A DNA stretch of 64,000 bases from Aculops lycopersici (lineage: Eukaryota > Arthropoda > Arachnida > Trombidiformes > Eriophyidae): the NCBI GenBank assembly GCA_015350385.1, contig WNKI01000002.1, forward strand, positions 5,533,008 through 5,597,007, written 5' to 3'. The notes under the pieces are model-generated. The model had not been told where the DNA came from and did no database searches. It was given only the letters and a program-made list of their open reading frames with translations. This document shows, one piece after another, positions 29,666-39,414 of the stretch (positions within the stretch are counted from its first letter, which is position 1; each line of letters starts with the position of its first letter). The position numbers were made by a program, and so were the translations under genes.

Positions 29666-31474
29666 TTTACAATATCACACAAAACAACTTTTACCAAAGA
29701 GGCATCTAGAGTCTCGAGACTAGAAGCCGTCGCGGTAGGTTCTGCAAGTTTCTTGAGTTTGATACCTGAGTTTGAACTTTAGGAGTAACATTGAGAGAGA
29801 TGATCCAAGAATCTGTGATCTAGTCGTTTTAAAAACAAAATGGCAGGCGGTTTAAGCATAGGATTGCAAGCAAATCATGAGCTAACCTTGTGTCGCCGCT
29901 TGCGAGCTCCCAGGTGGACATTTGTTAAAACTCAATCGACCCATCTCTACCAGTTGATGAAGCAAAAACAATCTGGCACTGAACAAGTGGCTCAAAAGTT
30001 ATGCAAGATTAACTCTTATGTTAGTTTCGATTCGCGAGAGAGTTGGTTGCTATTGCAAATTCTTTTAGTTCAACAGTTAGATACAGACACTTGACAACAA
30101 ACTAATCATTTGTTGTGTCCTGGATCCATGATCAATAATCAACGGAATGTATCGATTAGATAACAGATTTCAAAGTCGCAAGCTTGAATGAATCTCGCAT
30201 ATCAAAAGCATTCTTAAATAAGCTTAAGCTGCGACTAAATTATGGTCTCATGCACGCAAAACAGCGGAAGTAAGCTCTTCATATGACTAGCCATCTTTTA
30301 GACGCTTCAAAATCAGTACGTTGGCCGAGGGATTGCCATGTCATTATCCTTCAAAAGTTATCTTTAGCTGAGCCAGAGATTTGTTTGATGCTCAAAAAGA
30401 AATACTTATCTACTTAATTGGGGGAACTCTTGTGCAATTTATGTGTATATTGCGAACTTGGAGATATCTGATCTTATACGACACGTTTGCATGAGAGTTT
30501 CTTGTTTGATTTGATGAGCATACCGATGATGTGAATCTAGAAATCGATAGTTATCGTTCTTGATTTCGCTGTCAACGGCACTAGAAGCAATGGTAGTTTA
30601 TTGAGCTTGCTATTGGCGCCTATTTTAGTCAACTTAGCCTGAGCTGCCACCCGTCCATTGTTCTAACAAGTGGTGGTGACCTTAAGGAAATAGTCCTCTC
30701 CTCGCGAGACTCCCTTGATTATGGCTGTTATGGCTCCTGTTGCTGCTAAGAGCGCTTGTTGATGTCGTTGTTGGTGTTGCCTCTGTGGTTATAATTGATG
30801 TTGTTGTCGTGGGACTCCTCTAACAAAAACTGCCATCATTGAGACTGTAGACATTGAAGTCATTATATCAACTCTCTGACTTGCCAACTAGATATACTGA
30901 GAAATGATGTCGGCCACGGACAAATCTGCAGTTAGTTGACTGCTGGGTGGCTTGCCTTTATATTGCCACTTGATCCTTGTGCCAACAACGACAAGGCACA
31001 AAGGCTCCATCTCGTTAGCTCAACGACGCTAGACTATTAGCTTGCCAAGTCATAATGCCGCGAGAACAATATAGGGATAGCAGTAGTAACTGCAGCAGAA
31101 GCCAAAACATCTATTATATAATCGGTGAGTGTGTATGTGTTTGATTTACTGTTGTGGAGTGGGATAGTCTACGTGATTTAATCGAACTAAAACCGAACAT
31201 GGCTTCTTTTATTGAGTTGGACAATCAATAATACTTGCCGACGATTCCAGATCCAAGAGAGATCATGTAGCAAAGGTAGACATCTTAGATTGCGATCTCA
31301 GCAACCTACTCATTGATTGGTGAGACTTGTTAAGACTCGTCATCAGTTGAAGTTTTTTCCGCTATAAGATGGACGGTATTAGTTGACGTAGAAACTTAGT
31401 ATAACTTAGTATTCGCTAACTTAATGTAGCAAAAAAGAACTGAATCTAAGCAATAGCATCAAATTCAACTAGAA
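29666..31474. other. Intergenic, no supported gene; 5' flank of ITPK
   Basis: The 84-codon plus-strand ORF at 29840-30094 has no recognisable product. A GTT/GTTG-rich stretch lies at 30735-30815. A donor-like GTGAGT near 31124 could end a 5' UTR exon of the inositol kinase gene. Nothing else is evident. Confidence 0.35.
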
Positions 31475-32311
31475 ATGATTTGCATCGCAGGCCACAACGA
31501 GTCTTTCAAGACTAGTGCAAAACCGGATACAATCCTCAAGCAACTCGAGGGCAACGAGGCTATTTGCTTAAAAGAGTTGGAAAATGACGAACTCTACCCA
31601 TTTATACCCAAAGTTTTGGGTATCATTCAGGAGGATGATGGAAAGACTTATATTGAAATGCAAAACTTAGTAGCTGACTTTCAAGATGCCTGTGTGATGG
31701 ATATAAAAATGGGCTGCCGAACTTATCGTGAGGCGGAGCTCGATAAGGCTATCAAAGATCAAAAGCCGCGCAGTGATATGTACAAGAAAATGATTGAAAT
31801 AGATAAATTTGAGCCAAATTATGAGGAGCATCAGATCAAAGCCATAACAAAACCTAGGTACATGATTTGGCGCGAGACCATAAGTTCAAGCTCCAATTTT
31901 GGATTCCGAATTGAGGGTATGCGAATGTCTGATGGAACTGTAGATAAAAATTTCAAAACTATTAGAGATGATGGAAAGATTGCCGAATCTCTCATGCGTT
32001 TCGCTCGAACTCCCAAGATTAGAATGCAATATTTGAGAAGGCTCTATGATCTCAGGCAAGCATTGATGAAATCAAAGTTCTTCTCTTCACACGAGATGAT
32101 TGGTAGCTCATTGTTGTTTGTTCACGACAAGAGTAAGGCCAACATTTGGCTAATTGATTTTGCAAAAACTCACCACCTACCGGTAGATACTGAGATTACG
32201 CACGCAAGGAAGTGGGAGCCCGGAAATCATGAAGACGGATACCTGACTGGAGTTGATAATTTAATTAGAATATTTGAGTCGATTATATTAATCCAAATGT
32301 TGAACTGTTGA
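31475..32311 (+). CDS. IP3K: Inositol 1,4,5-trisphosphate 3-kinase, catalytic domain only
   Basis: A 278-residue single-exon ORF. Family motifs in order: SFKTSAKPDTILKQL (ATP-binding strands), ADFQDACVMDIKMGCRTY (the PxxxDxKxG signature region), TKPRYMIWRETISSSSNFGFRIEG, IGSSLLFVHD, LIDFAKTHHLP (metal-binding Asp) and GNHEDGYLTGVDNL. All key positions are present, so the kinase should be active, making InsP4 from InsP3 in the cytosol. Vertebrate and insect forms usually carry long N-terminal actin- or calmodulin-binding regions. Here the ORF starts right at the catalytic core, though an upstream exon cannot be excluded. Confidence 0.93.
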   Translation: MICIAGHNESFKTSAKPDTILKQLEGNEAICLKELENDELYPFIPKVLGIIQEDDGKTYIEMQNLVADFQDACVMDIKMGCRTYREAELDKAIKDQKPRSDMYKKMIEIDKFEPNYEEHQIKAITKPRYMIWRETISSSSNFGFRIEGMRMSDGTVDKNFKTIRDDGKIAESLMRFARTPKIRMQYLRRLYDLRQALMKSKFFSSHEMIGSSLLFVHDKSKANIWLIDFAKTHHLPVDTEITHARKWEPGNHEDGYLTGVDNLIRIFESIILIQMLNC

Positions 32312-32562
32312 AAAATTGCAACAAATATACCTGAATAAAATAGGTGTGTAGATTGATAAACTAAATTAGTTGGGTGGTATTATTGTAAGACGGAGGTGAA
32401 TCTCGCGCGTACCTAGCGCCAGCTTACGGGTGCTAGGCGCAAAGAGGAATCAGCTGTTTGTTCCATATCTTCCAGCCAATCTTAGCCAGTTAATTCAAAC
32501 TCAATTCGTAGTAACTGTACATACTAACTAATTATATAAAAATATTTAATCATATATGTTAA

Positions 32563-34293
32563 ATGTATTCCATTCGCAACCGTAAGGAGCCAGAAAGCTA
32601 CTTTCAGCATAATGTTGCTGCCAGACAAGTGCCTTATCAACCTAAAGCCAAGCAACCAAATAATTCTAAATCCAGATTTGCATTGCCCGCTACCATAACA
32701 ATCATTGTTATTTTAGTCCAATTTTGTATCTTCCACTACATCATTGGCTTTGGTGGTGACCATCCATTAATGAATCGTGAGAGCAGGTTGAATAATCTAG
32801 ATCTAAGTTGCACATATCCCAACCTTTATGACATCTACGAGTTGGCCAGAAAGTCGGGAGTGGATCTTGTTGTTGTGGACCGAGATATATTGCATTTGAT
32901 TGACAACTCGGACTCAAGTCATGTTCCCAAATATAGTAGCCACTTTGAAATAAGAGCTAGAGGCAGCCAGGAGGCTCCACATAAGTCAATTATCCATCTG
33001 GCTGCCATTAATGAAACCAGTGATGGTCAACCAAATCTCAAGAGATTTCTCGATAGACTCAAGACTAATATGTACATTCACATGTTTTATCATGACAATA
33101 GTGGTTATATGGAGCCAGAGGTTTACCATCGGCCGGCTTACATGTTTGACGACTTGATGGCGGATGATATTAGCAAACATGGACCCACAATGGAACCAGA
33201 TGATATGCAAGAGACAACCATATCAAAGATATACACCGAGTTTATAACCCATATACTCATATTGAATAGGACAGACTATGAACCGCCACCTATTTGTAGA
33301 GGATCAAAGTTGACTAGATTTGTGGCAATCCATATATTTGTCCTATACAATTTTGAATATGATTCATCCAGCCGCTGGATTCAACCGAGTCTATCATTTG
33401 ACGAGACTGACAAGCACAAGTTGCTCTCATATCATGTGCATTCCATAGATTTCCTCATTCCAATCGAGTATTATTATATCCATAAGAAAAGAAAAATTCA
33501 CGACCTAGCCACAGGAGGTGAGCGAGAATTCAACTTGAGGCTATTTGATAAGAATGAAGAGGGAGATCATGAGCTACTATATATCAACAATTCCTACACT
33601 CATTGCCAAAGATCATTTTTTAACATCACCGGATCTCTGCAAGACGATCGGCAGGTTAGCAACCAGTTGATGTTGCTAGACAATGCAAAGCCAATTCCCC
33701 ATAGTTTTTTCAGGGACTTTATCATCAAACAACTAGTTACTGCATTAGCCTTTGTGGATGTCATGTCTAAAACTTATGGCAACTTCAAGTATTGGATCAC
33801 CGCCTCAAATCTGCTTGCCTACTATAAACACTGTCAGTTGGCTCTAATGCCTGATCGCATTGATATTGAGTTTTCATCTGAGAGCACGATTGTCAACCTG
33901 GAGTTGGGTTTGTTTGCTCACGAATTCGACGATAAGATATTAAGCGATTTGGAAACGGCCGAATCGGTTGGAATCACCATGCTATCAGATTGGAGAAAGT
34001 CAAATACAATTAGCTTCATCATTGAGGATAGTCCAAATGTAGTATTTTATATCTACAAATATAAGCTAACTAGTGATCGACATCAACAATATTACGCAAC
34101 CGATAGTTCTATGATATTAAATCACAAGTTTTCCAAGCGTTTAAAGGGTAAGAGCAAACAATTGGTCGACGGATATCATGTTTTTACGCTTAGAAATCTT
34201 GAGCTATGCTGGACAAGGATTGATTTGTTCCACCCATTTAGAGTGCCGTGCAATATAAATGACCATCTGAAGAGGATATACATTAATGAGTAA
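32563..34293 (+). CDS. Fukutin-like type II membrane protein, degenerate transferase motif
   Basis: A 576-residue single-exon ORF. A short cytoplasmic tail precedes one transmembrane segment (~40-63, LPATITIIVILVQFCIFHYI), consistent with a Golgi type II protein. The C-terminal third aligns with fukutin: YWITASNLLAYYKHCQ (LLGWYR block), then NLELGLFAHEF where fukutin has its DxD-containing DVD-G-F block. LRNLELCWTRIDLF and FRVPCNINDHLKRIY follow. The DxD is NLE here, and the downstream catalytic-site Asp strand is VVFYIY. Fukutin transfers ribitol-phosphate to alpha-dystroglycan O-mannose glycans. This copy may lack that activity. It ends soon after the VPC block, lacking fukutin's C-terminal tail. 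Confidence 0.75.
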   Translation: MYSIRNRKEPESYFQHNVAARQVPYQPKAKQPNNSKSRFALPATITIIVILVQFCIFHYIIGFGGDHPLMNRESRLNNLDLSCTYPNLYDIYELARKSGVDLVVVDRDILHLIDNSDSSHVPKYSSHFEIRARGSQEAPHKSIIHLAAINETSDGQPNLKRFLDRLKTNMYIHMFYHDNSGYMEPEVYHRPAYMFDDLMADDISKHGPTMEPDDMQETTISKIYTEFITHILILNRTDYEPPPICRGSKLTRFVAIHIFVLYNFEYDSSSRWIQPSLSFDETDKHKLLSYHVHSIDFLIPIEYYYIHKKRKIHDLATGGEREFNLRLFDKNEEGDHELLYINNSYTHCQRSFFNITGSLQDDRQVSNQLMLLDNAKPIPHSFFRDFIIKQLVTALAFVDVMSKTYGNFKYWITASNLLAYYKHCQLALMPDRIDIEFSSESTIVNLELGLFAHEFDDKILSDLETAESVGITMLSDWRKSNTISFIIEDSPNVVFYIYKYKLTSDRHQQYYATDSSMILNHKFSKRLKGKSKQLVDGYHVFTLRNLELCWTRIDLFHPFRVPCNINDHLKRIYINE

Positions 34294-34800
34294 ACTTTGA
34301 ATAAAATCAATGACAAATTAACCAAAATTTTGTGATCCAGCTTGATGTAAAACAAATCGTTAAATAGCGGTCTTGGCGCGAGTGATGAATCGAATTTTGC
34401 GGAAGAACAAGTGGAAATGAAGTGAAATCGAGGGTTGGAAACGAAAATCATGAACCCAAAGGATCAGAAAAGAGCGAAAGTTCAATGTAAAATCACCTGT
34501 CGTCTAGACATTATCATTTTTGATCTTAATAATTAGAGGCGACAAAACTGGCCCGGATGTGAGACGAGGATTAAGAGGCGCGCGAGCCTAAGAAGCGCAG
34601 GTTCAAGCGAGAAAAGCGACCGCAGACGGCGCCAAACAGATTCGCGGTGCGAGCGAGGAAAAAATAAATGAAGTTCAGCGACGCATTCGCAAAATATTAC
34701 GATACAAAGTCAGATATCTAGTTTATTAGGCCGGCATTGTAAGCAACTGTATCTATTCCATTAATTAGGACCAACGAATTGAAATAACCTCAAATCAATC
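34294..34800. other. Fukutin-like 3' end and DRG1 promoter region
   Basis: An AATAAA at 34301-34306 follows the fukutin-like stop. GC-richer sequence at 34550-34660 with GCGC and GGCGCC words may be the DRG1 promoter. No gene seen. Confidence 0.4.
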
Positions 34801-35901
34801 ATGTCGACTTTGCAGAAGATCGCGGATATTGAGGCCGAGATGGCCAGGACTCAGAAGAACAAGGCCACTATGGGTCACTTGGGCCTTCTGAAAGCACGTC
34901 TGGCAAAACTTCGTCACGAGCTTATCACGCCAAAAGGTGGAGGAGGTGGAGGTGGCGAGGGTTTCGACGTGGCTAAGACTGGTGACGCTCGTATCGGTTT
35001 TGTTGGCTTTCCATCAGTTGGAAAATCGACTCTCATCAGCAACCTAGCTGGAGTTTACTCCGAGGTAGCTGCCTATGAGTTTACAACCCTTACAACTGTT
35101 CCTGGAGTTATCCGATATAAGGGAGCTAAGATTCAAATGTTGGATTTGCCTGGAATTATCGAGGGCGCCAAAGACGGAAAGGGTCGTGGTAGGCAGGTTA
35201 TAGCTGTAGCGAGAACCTGTAGCTTAATTTACATTGTTCTGGATATTCTCAAACCTCTGCAACACAAGCGACTGATTGAAAAAGAATTGGAAGGTTTTGG
35301 ATTAAGATTAAACAAACAACCTCCGGCAATTACGTTAAGAAGGAAAGACAAGGGTGGGGTTGCCATGCAAGCTCTCGTGCCACAAAGCGAGCTGGATGTT
35401 GATACAATCAAGACAATTCTAAGTGAATATAGAATCAACAACGCGGATGTAGTTCTCAAATGTGACGCAACAACTGATGATTTGATTGATGTTATTGAGG
35501 GAAATAGGATCTATATACCCTGTATTTATGTCATGAACAAGATCGACCAAATTTCAATCGAGGAGCTAGACTTGGTCTATCGAGTTCCGCATTGTGTGCC
35601 CATTTCCGCCCATCACAAGTGGAACTACGACGATTTACTAGATTTAACATGGAGATATTTGGATTTAGTTAGAATTTATACAAAACCTAAGGGTCAACTA
35701 CCAGATTATGAGGCTCCAATTATTCTGCGCCGTGATAAGAAAACTATCGAGGACTTCTGTAACAAAGTTCACAGGACTATCATGAAAGAGTTTAAATATG
35801 CTCTTGTTTGGGGTTCCTCCGTGAAGCATCAGCCACAAAAGGTCGGCAAGGATCATGAGTTGAATGATGAGGATGTTGTCCAAATTGTTAAACGAGTTTA
35901 A
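34801..35901 (+). CDS. DRG1: Developmentally regulated GTP-binding protein 1
   Basis: A 366-residue single-exon ORF, within one residue of the animal family length. The N-terminal helical HTH region is followed by a Gly-rich linker, then the OBG-type G domain with GFVGFPSVGKST (G1), TTLTTVPG, MLDLPGIIEGAK (G3) and VMNKID (G4). The S5D2L insertion lies between. A C-terminal TGS domain begins at VRIYTKPKGQLP. With its partner DFRP1 it is a cytosolic K+-stimulated GTPase acting on stalled ribosomes. The stop codon overlaps the SEM1 stop codon on the opposite strand. Confidence 0.97.
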   Translation: MSTLQKIADIEAEMARTQKNKATMGHLGLLKARLAKLRHELITPKGGGGGGGEGFDVAKTGDARIGFVGFPSVGKSTLISNLAGVYSEVAAYEFTTLTTVPGVIRYKGAKIQMLDLPGIIEGAKDGKGRGRQVIAVARTCSLIYIVLDILKPLQHKRLIEKELEGFGLRLNKQPPAITLRRKDKGGVAMQALVPQSELDVDTIKTILSEYRINNADVVLKCDATTDDLIDVIEGNRIYIPCIYVMNKIDQISIEELDLVYRVPHCVPISAHHKWNYDDLLDLTWRYLDLVRIYTKPKGQLPDYEAPIILRRDKKTIEDFCNKVHRTIMKEFKYALVWGSSVKHQPQKVGKDHELNDEDVVQIVKRV

Positions 35902-36173
35902 ATTTCGTACAATTCAGATAAATTCATTTGAAAGTTGAATTTCATCTTCTTCTTCATTGGTATTTCGCATTTTTCTTTGACTAATTGTTTCTGGAAGTCC
36001 TCTTCGAGATCATCGTCGTCTTCCCAATTGTCCTCCCAAACTGGACACTCTGGATCATCCTCGCCACCTTGCCACTCCTCAGCGGGAAAATCTTCAAACT
36101 CATCAGCTTCGTCTGGTTGGCCTCCCTCGGCCTCACTGCCAGTCTTATTTTCCGTCCTTTCGGCGCTCGCCAT
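35898..36173 (-). CDS. SEM1: SEM1/DSS1, acidic 26S proteasome lid subunit
   Basis: A 91-residue ORF with the unmistakable DSS1 core: DEFEDFPAEEW, then VWEDNWEDDDDLEEDF and QKQLVKE. It is an intrinsically disordered acidic protein of the proteasome lid that in other species also binds BRCA2 and TREX-2. The usual protein is ~70 residues; a C-terminal basic and hydrophobic extension of ~20 residues (PMKKKMKFNFQMNL onward) is unusual and runs into the shared stop with DRG1. A short unrecognised 3' intron is a less likely alternative. Confidence 0.92.
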   Translation of the reverse strand: MASAERTENKTGSEAEGGQPDEADEFEDFPAEEWQGGEDDPECPVWEDNWEDDDDLEEDFQKQLVKEKCEIPMKKKMKFNFQMNLSELYEI

Positions 36174-36974
36174 TTAATTGTTTGGAATAAAAAATCAGTT
36201 AATATTCCCAGATATTATCTAAGGGTTATTTATCATGAGCTTTTGTTTCTAATATGTAGGTAAAGTAATAGATGAATTTATGCTGGTGGTTGCTAAAATA
36301 TGAAAGTGATATGATAAGCTAACGTGTTCCACTCTCCCCCTCTTTGTGGCAGACTCTTTGGTTTGCCTTGCTTCAGTCATGTCGTCGACGACACAATGCT
36401 GTCGGGGCCAGCGGTGCGGCACCACACACATATTTACATTACACTCCCAAACAACAAGGAATTCAAGTCGCGCAAGCTTTTGGGCAGCTCGTCATGTGTG
36501 TCGTTTTGCTTCATAGATACAAGCATTCGGGAACAATCTCATCATCACGCCTAGAGACCATCATCGCGACTTGTTGCTCTTTCTAATACCAACTAGTCGT
36601 TTGCCAGTCGAATTACAACAGACAAGTTGAAAGTATTTCAAAAGGATCATTAAAGTAAATTTAACAAGAAATTTGCGTCATTTGTTATGATAGAATCAAG
36701 TGTCAAATGATTTTATACACCGTCGTGCGCTTCGAAACCTGTCGTTCCTAATCCGACACCCCGGAAATGATCGGGTAACTCAAGTTCTTTTATGGATATT
36801 TGTATGTGTTAGAGACATGAGCTCTTGTTTTATTATGGTGGCTGTCATTTCATAGTCAGGATATCAACCATCTATTTAAATGTATCCTGTATTAAATGTT
36901 TTTGTCACTAAGTTGTTTTATAGTTTTTGTTGTTGTTGTCATCAGAATTATGGCAGTTTGGATTCTCCGTGTTA
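36174..36974. other. Intergenic 0.8 kb, no gene recognised
   Basis: It contains the SEM1 promoter side and 3' flank of the secreted-protein gene. Overlapping short ORFs at 36324-36586 have no recognisable product. A GTT-rich stretch lies at 36927-36940. Confidence 0.35.
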
Positions 36975-37926
36975 TTATTTGCCAAACATCTTGTTCCAAG
37001 CGTCAGGTAAGTCCTTGGTTAAGGTCTCACTAACTGATTCACCTGCCTTCTTCAAGGCATCCGGTATGTCCTTGGTTACGGCATCGCTGACAGTTGCACC
37101 CGCCTTGGTTAGAGTCTCACTGGCTTTCTTCTGATTGTCCTCGTTGATTCCGATGTTGGTTAGGAAACCCTTAATCTTGTCTCCAGTGGTTGGCTCGTCA
37201 GCCATAGCGTAACCATCGAGTCCCGATGGAACAACTAGGCCGGCTTCGCGCAAGTAACGGGCAGTTGGGACTGAAGCAGGTTTCTTTGCTAAAGCTTCCT
37301 CAATCATGGCCTTAAAGTCAGTCCACCCCTTGTCGAGTTTGGTGTTCACTTGGCCCCAAACTACTGAGGCTTCCTTTTGCAAGTTGTCCAAGGCAACAAT
37401 CATCTTGGTGGCGACATCATCCTTCATCTCGACCTCCTTCTGGTCTGGACCAACCAGTCTAACCTCGCGACTGTTGAAAGCAATAGACTTGATTTTGTCT
37501 GCATTCGACGAGTCAATTGCATCTTGCCTTCCACTTAATACAAGACTCGGGGCAACATTCCCACCATCAACCTTGGCGACTGGCTGAGTAGCCTCGCGCT
37601 CTAGATCGCCATAGATAACGTTTGTAGCAATTCTCTTTGGGTTCGTGGGCTTCTTGATAATGGGGTCATAATAGAACAACTTGATGTCGTTGTCGTCCTC
37701 GTCGCCTCCTGGCACTGCAGCGGTCAACTCTGTGAGAACGGTAAGATTGAAGGGATTAGCAATGATTAGTATCGTAAAAACCTAGCGAATTAAACGACTC
37801 CAAGGCGTCAATAAGCTAGATAACTCTATACTTACTTTCGTTCAACGATTTTGGTGGAGCGGCAGCCATAGCCATGGCCACCAAGGCCATAGATAGCAAT
37901 ACTAGATTGATGAGTACTTTGGTCAT
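36975..37926 (-). CDS. Secreted protein with C-terminal amphipathic-helix repeats
   Basis: Two exons: 37926-37836 and 37729-36975, with donor A|GTAAGT, acceptor TCTCACAG, phase 1 and a 106-base intron. The product is 281 residues. Exon 1 encodes a clear signal peptide (MTKVLINLVLLSMALVAMAM). The mature part is charged. The last ~75 residues carry repeated Lys/Thr/Ala/Asp helices such as ETLTKAGATVSDAVTKDIPD and ETLTKDLPDAWNKMFG, alternating polar and hydrophobic in an 11-residue-like rhythm. This resembles the organisation of apolipophorin or LEA-like helices, but I cannot assign a family. Absence of other domains suggests lipid or surface association (inference). Confidence 0.7.
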
Positions 37927-38554
37927 GATGATTTCCTTTGCGATTGTGTAATATAATTGAAAGAATATAGCTTGTTATTAGATTCTATATTGAAAACAAT
38001 TATCAATCTCGAACTGTGTTATGTTTATTTACTCCATGGATGAGTAAAGTGGGACGTGTGTTTGTGTGTGTTGGTGTGTTTTGCAGAGGTTTTGCAATAA
38101 TTCCCTCGCTTGCTTGTTGAACACCGCGGGACCTGAGTCCGAATCTCCACTGAGTCATCGGTAACAACAGGCTAACTCAATGCTGATTCACATTGAGATT
38201 TCTCGTTCCGGCTTCACGCCTATTCCTAGTTGAGCTTTTCTGCTGGCTCATGCCCGCAGCTCGCGCACTGAATTCGCATTGCCAGCGCGAAAAGTGAGGG
38301 AATGGGAGTCGACGAGTCGCCGGCCGCCGGGTGGTAAACTCAATCTTCTTAGCTGGCCACTTGAATATTAGCATTTGCTTGACTCCAAAATGATCTTACT
38401 ACGGAGGGTTATCAACTGTTCCTCGTTATCAATTCACCAATATTATCATTGAACAAGCTGTAACATAGACTCAAACTTTCATACAAACTCAAATATATTT
38501 ATTTCTTTTGCAACGAAGCTATACACACTATATTGAACACATTCATCACCAATC
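37927..38554. other. Divergent intergenic region, secreted-protein gene / ARPC4
   Basis: A 628-bp head-to-head interval. It holds a GT-rich stretch at 38050-38078 and GC-rich sequence at 38260-38335. No RNA gene or ORF of note; presumably the promoters of both flanking genes. Confidence 0.35.
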
Positions 38555-39064
38555 ATGTCTCAATCTTTGAGGCCTTACCTCACGGCCGTCAGGCGAACCC
38601 TTGAGGCCTCTATTTGCTTGATCAACTTCAACTCTCAAGTTGTGGAGCGGCACAATAAGCCAGAAATTGAGGTTAGGAATAGTAAAGAATTGATATTAAA
38701 TCCAGTAGTCATCAGTAGAAACGAAAAAGAAAAGGTCCTCATTGAGACAAGTATTAATTCTGTCCGTATATCTGTGGCAATCAAGCAATCTGATGACATT
38801 GAAAGGATATTGGCGCATAAATTTACCCGATTTATGATGATGAGAGCAGATAGTTTTGTAATCCTAAGACGGAAACCCAACGATCCAGCCTATGATATAT
38901 CTTTCCTCGTTACGAACTTCCATGTTGAATCAATGTATCGGTATAAGCTTATAGATTTTATTATTCATTTTTTGGAGGAGATCGATCGAGAGATAAATGA
39001 AATGAAACTAGCCATTAATGCAAGAGCACGTATCACGGCTGAAGAATTTCTCAAAAAGTTTTAA
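38555..39064 (+). CDS. ARPC4: Actin-related protein 2/3 complex subunit 4
   Basis: A 169-residue single-exon ORF, one residue longer than usual. It is near-collinear with ARPC4: LRPYLTAVRRTLEASICL, SQVVERHNKPEIEVRNSKE, ISRNEKEKVLIETSINSVR, HKFTRFMMMRADSF and ending INARARITAEEFLKKF. It is a structural core subunit of the Arp2/3 complex that nucleates branched actin. Identity is secure. Confidence 0.97.
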   Translation: MSQSLRPYLTAVRRTLEASICLINFNSQVVERHNKPEIEVRNSKELILNPVVISRNEKEKVLIETSINSVRISVAIKQSDDIERILAHKFTRFMMMRADSFVILRRKPNDPAYDISFLVTNFHVESMYRYKLIDFIIHFLEEIDREINEMKLAINARARITAEEFLKKF

Positions 39065-39414
39065 GAAACTTTCAACAAAGCGAGATGAAACTAATCACAC
39101 GAAGAGGACCATAATCATCACTCTTTGCATGTATCTAACAGACATTGATGCAGACCTCAAATCAACCTATTTAAATCAACTATTCAAACTGTTATAGTAG
39201 AAACAAAACTTGAAGTGGCCCTCTTCCACAAATCTTTGGTTGCTTTACATTGTTTCTATTATTTTTGATGCTGCTTTGAGATTTTCTCAACTGGCAAATC
39301 AAGCCTTACTGTTTTTCCTGAATGTCAGACGATCGACGTCACCATAACGCCGTGAATTTCTTCTCTTATGCCGCTCTAGTTGGTATTTAATTACAAATCT
39401 AATGATCATCAAAG

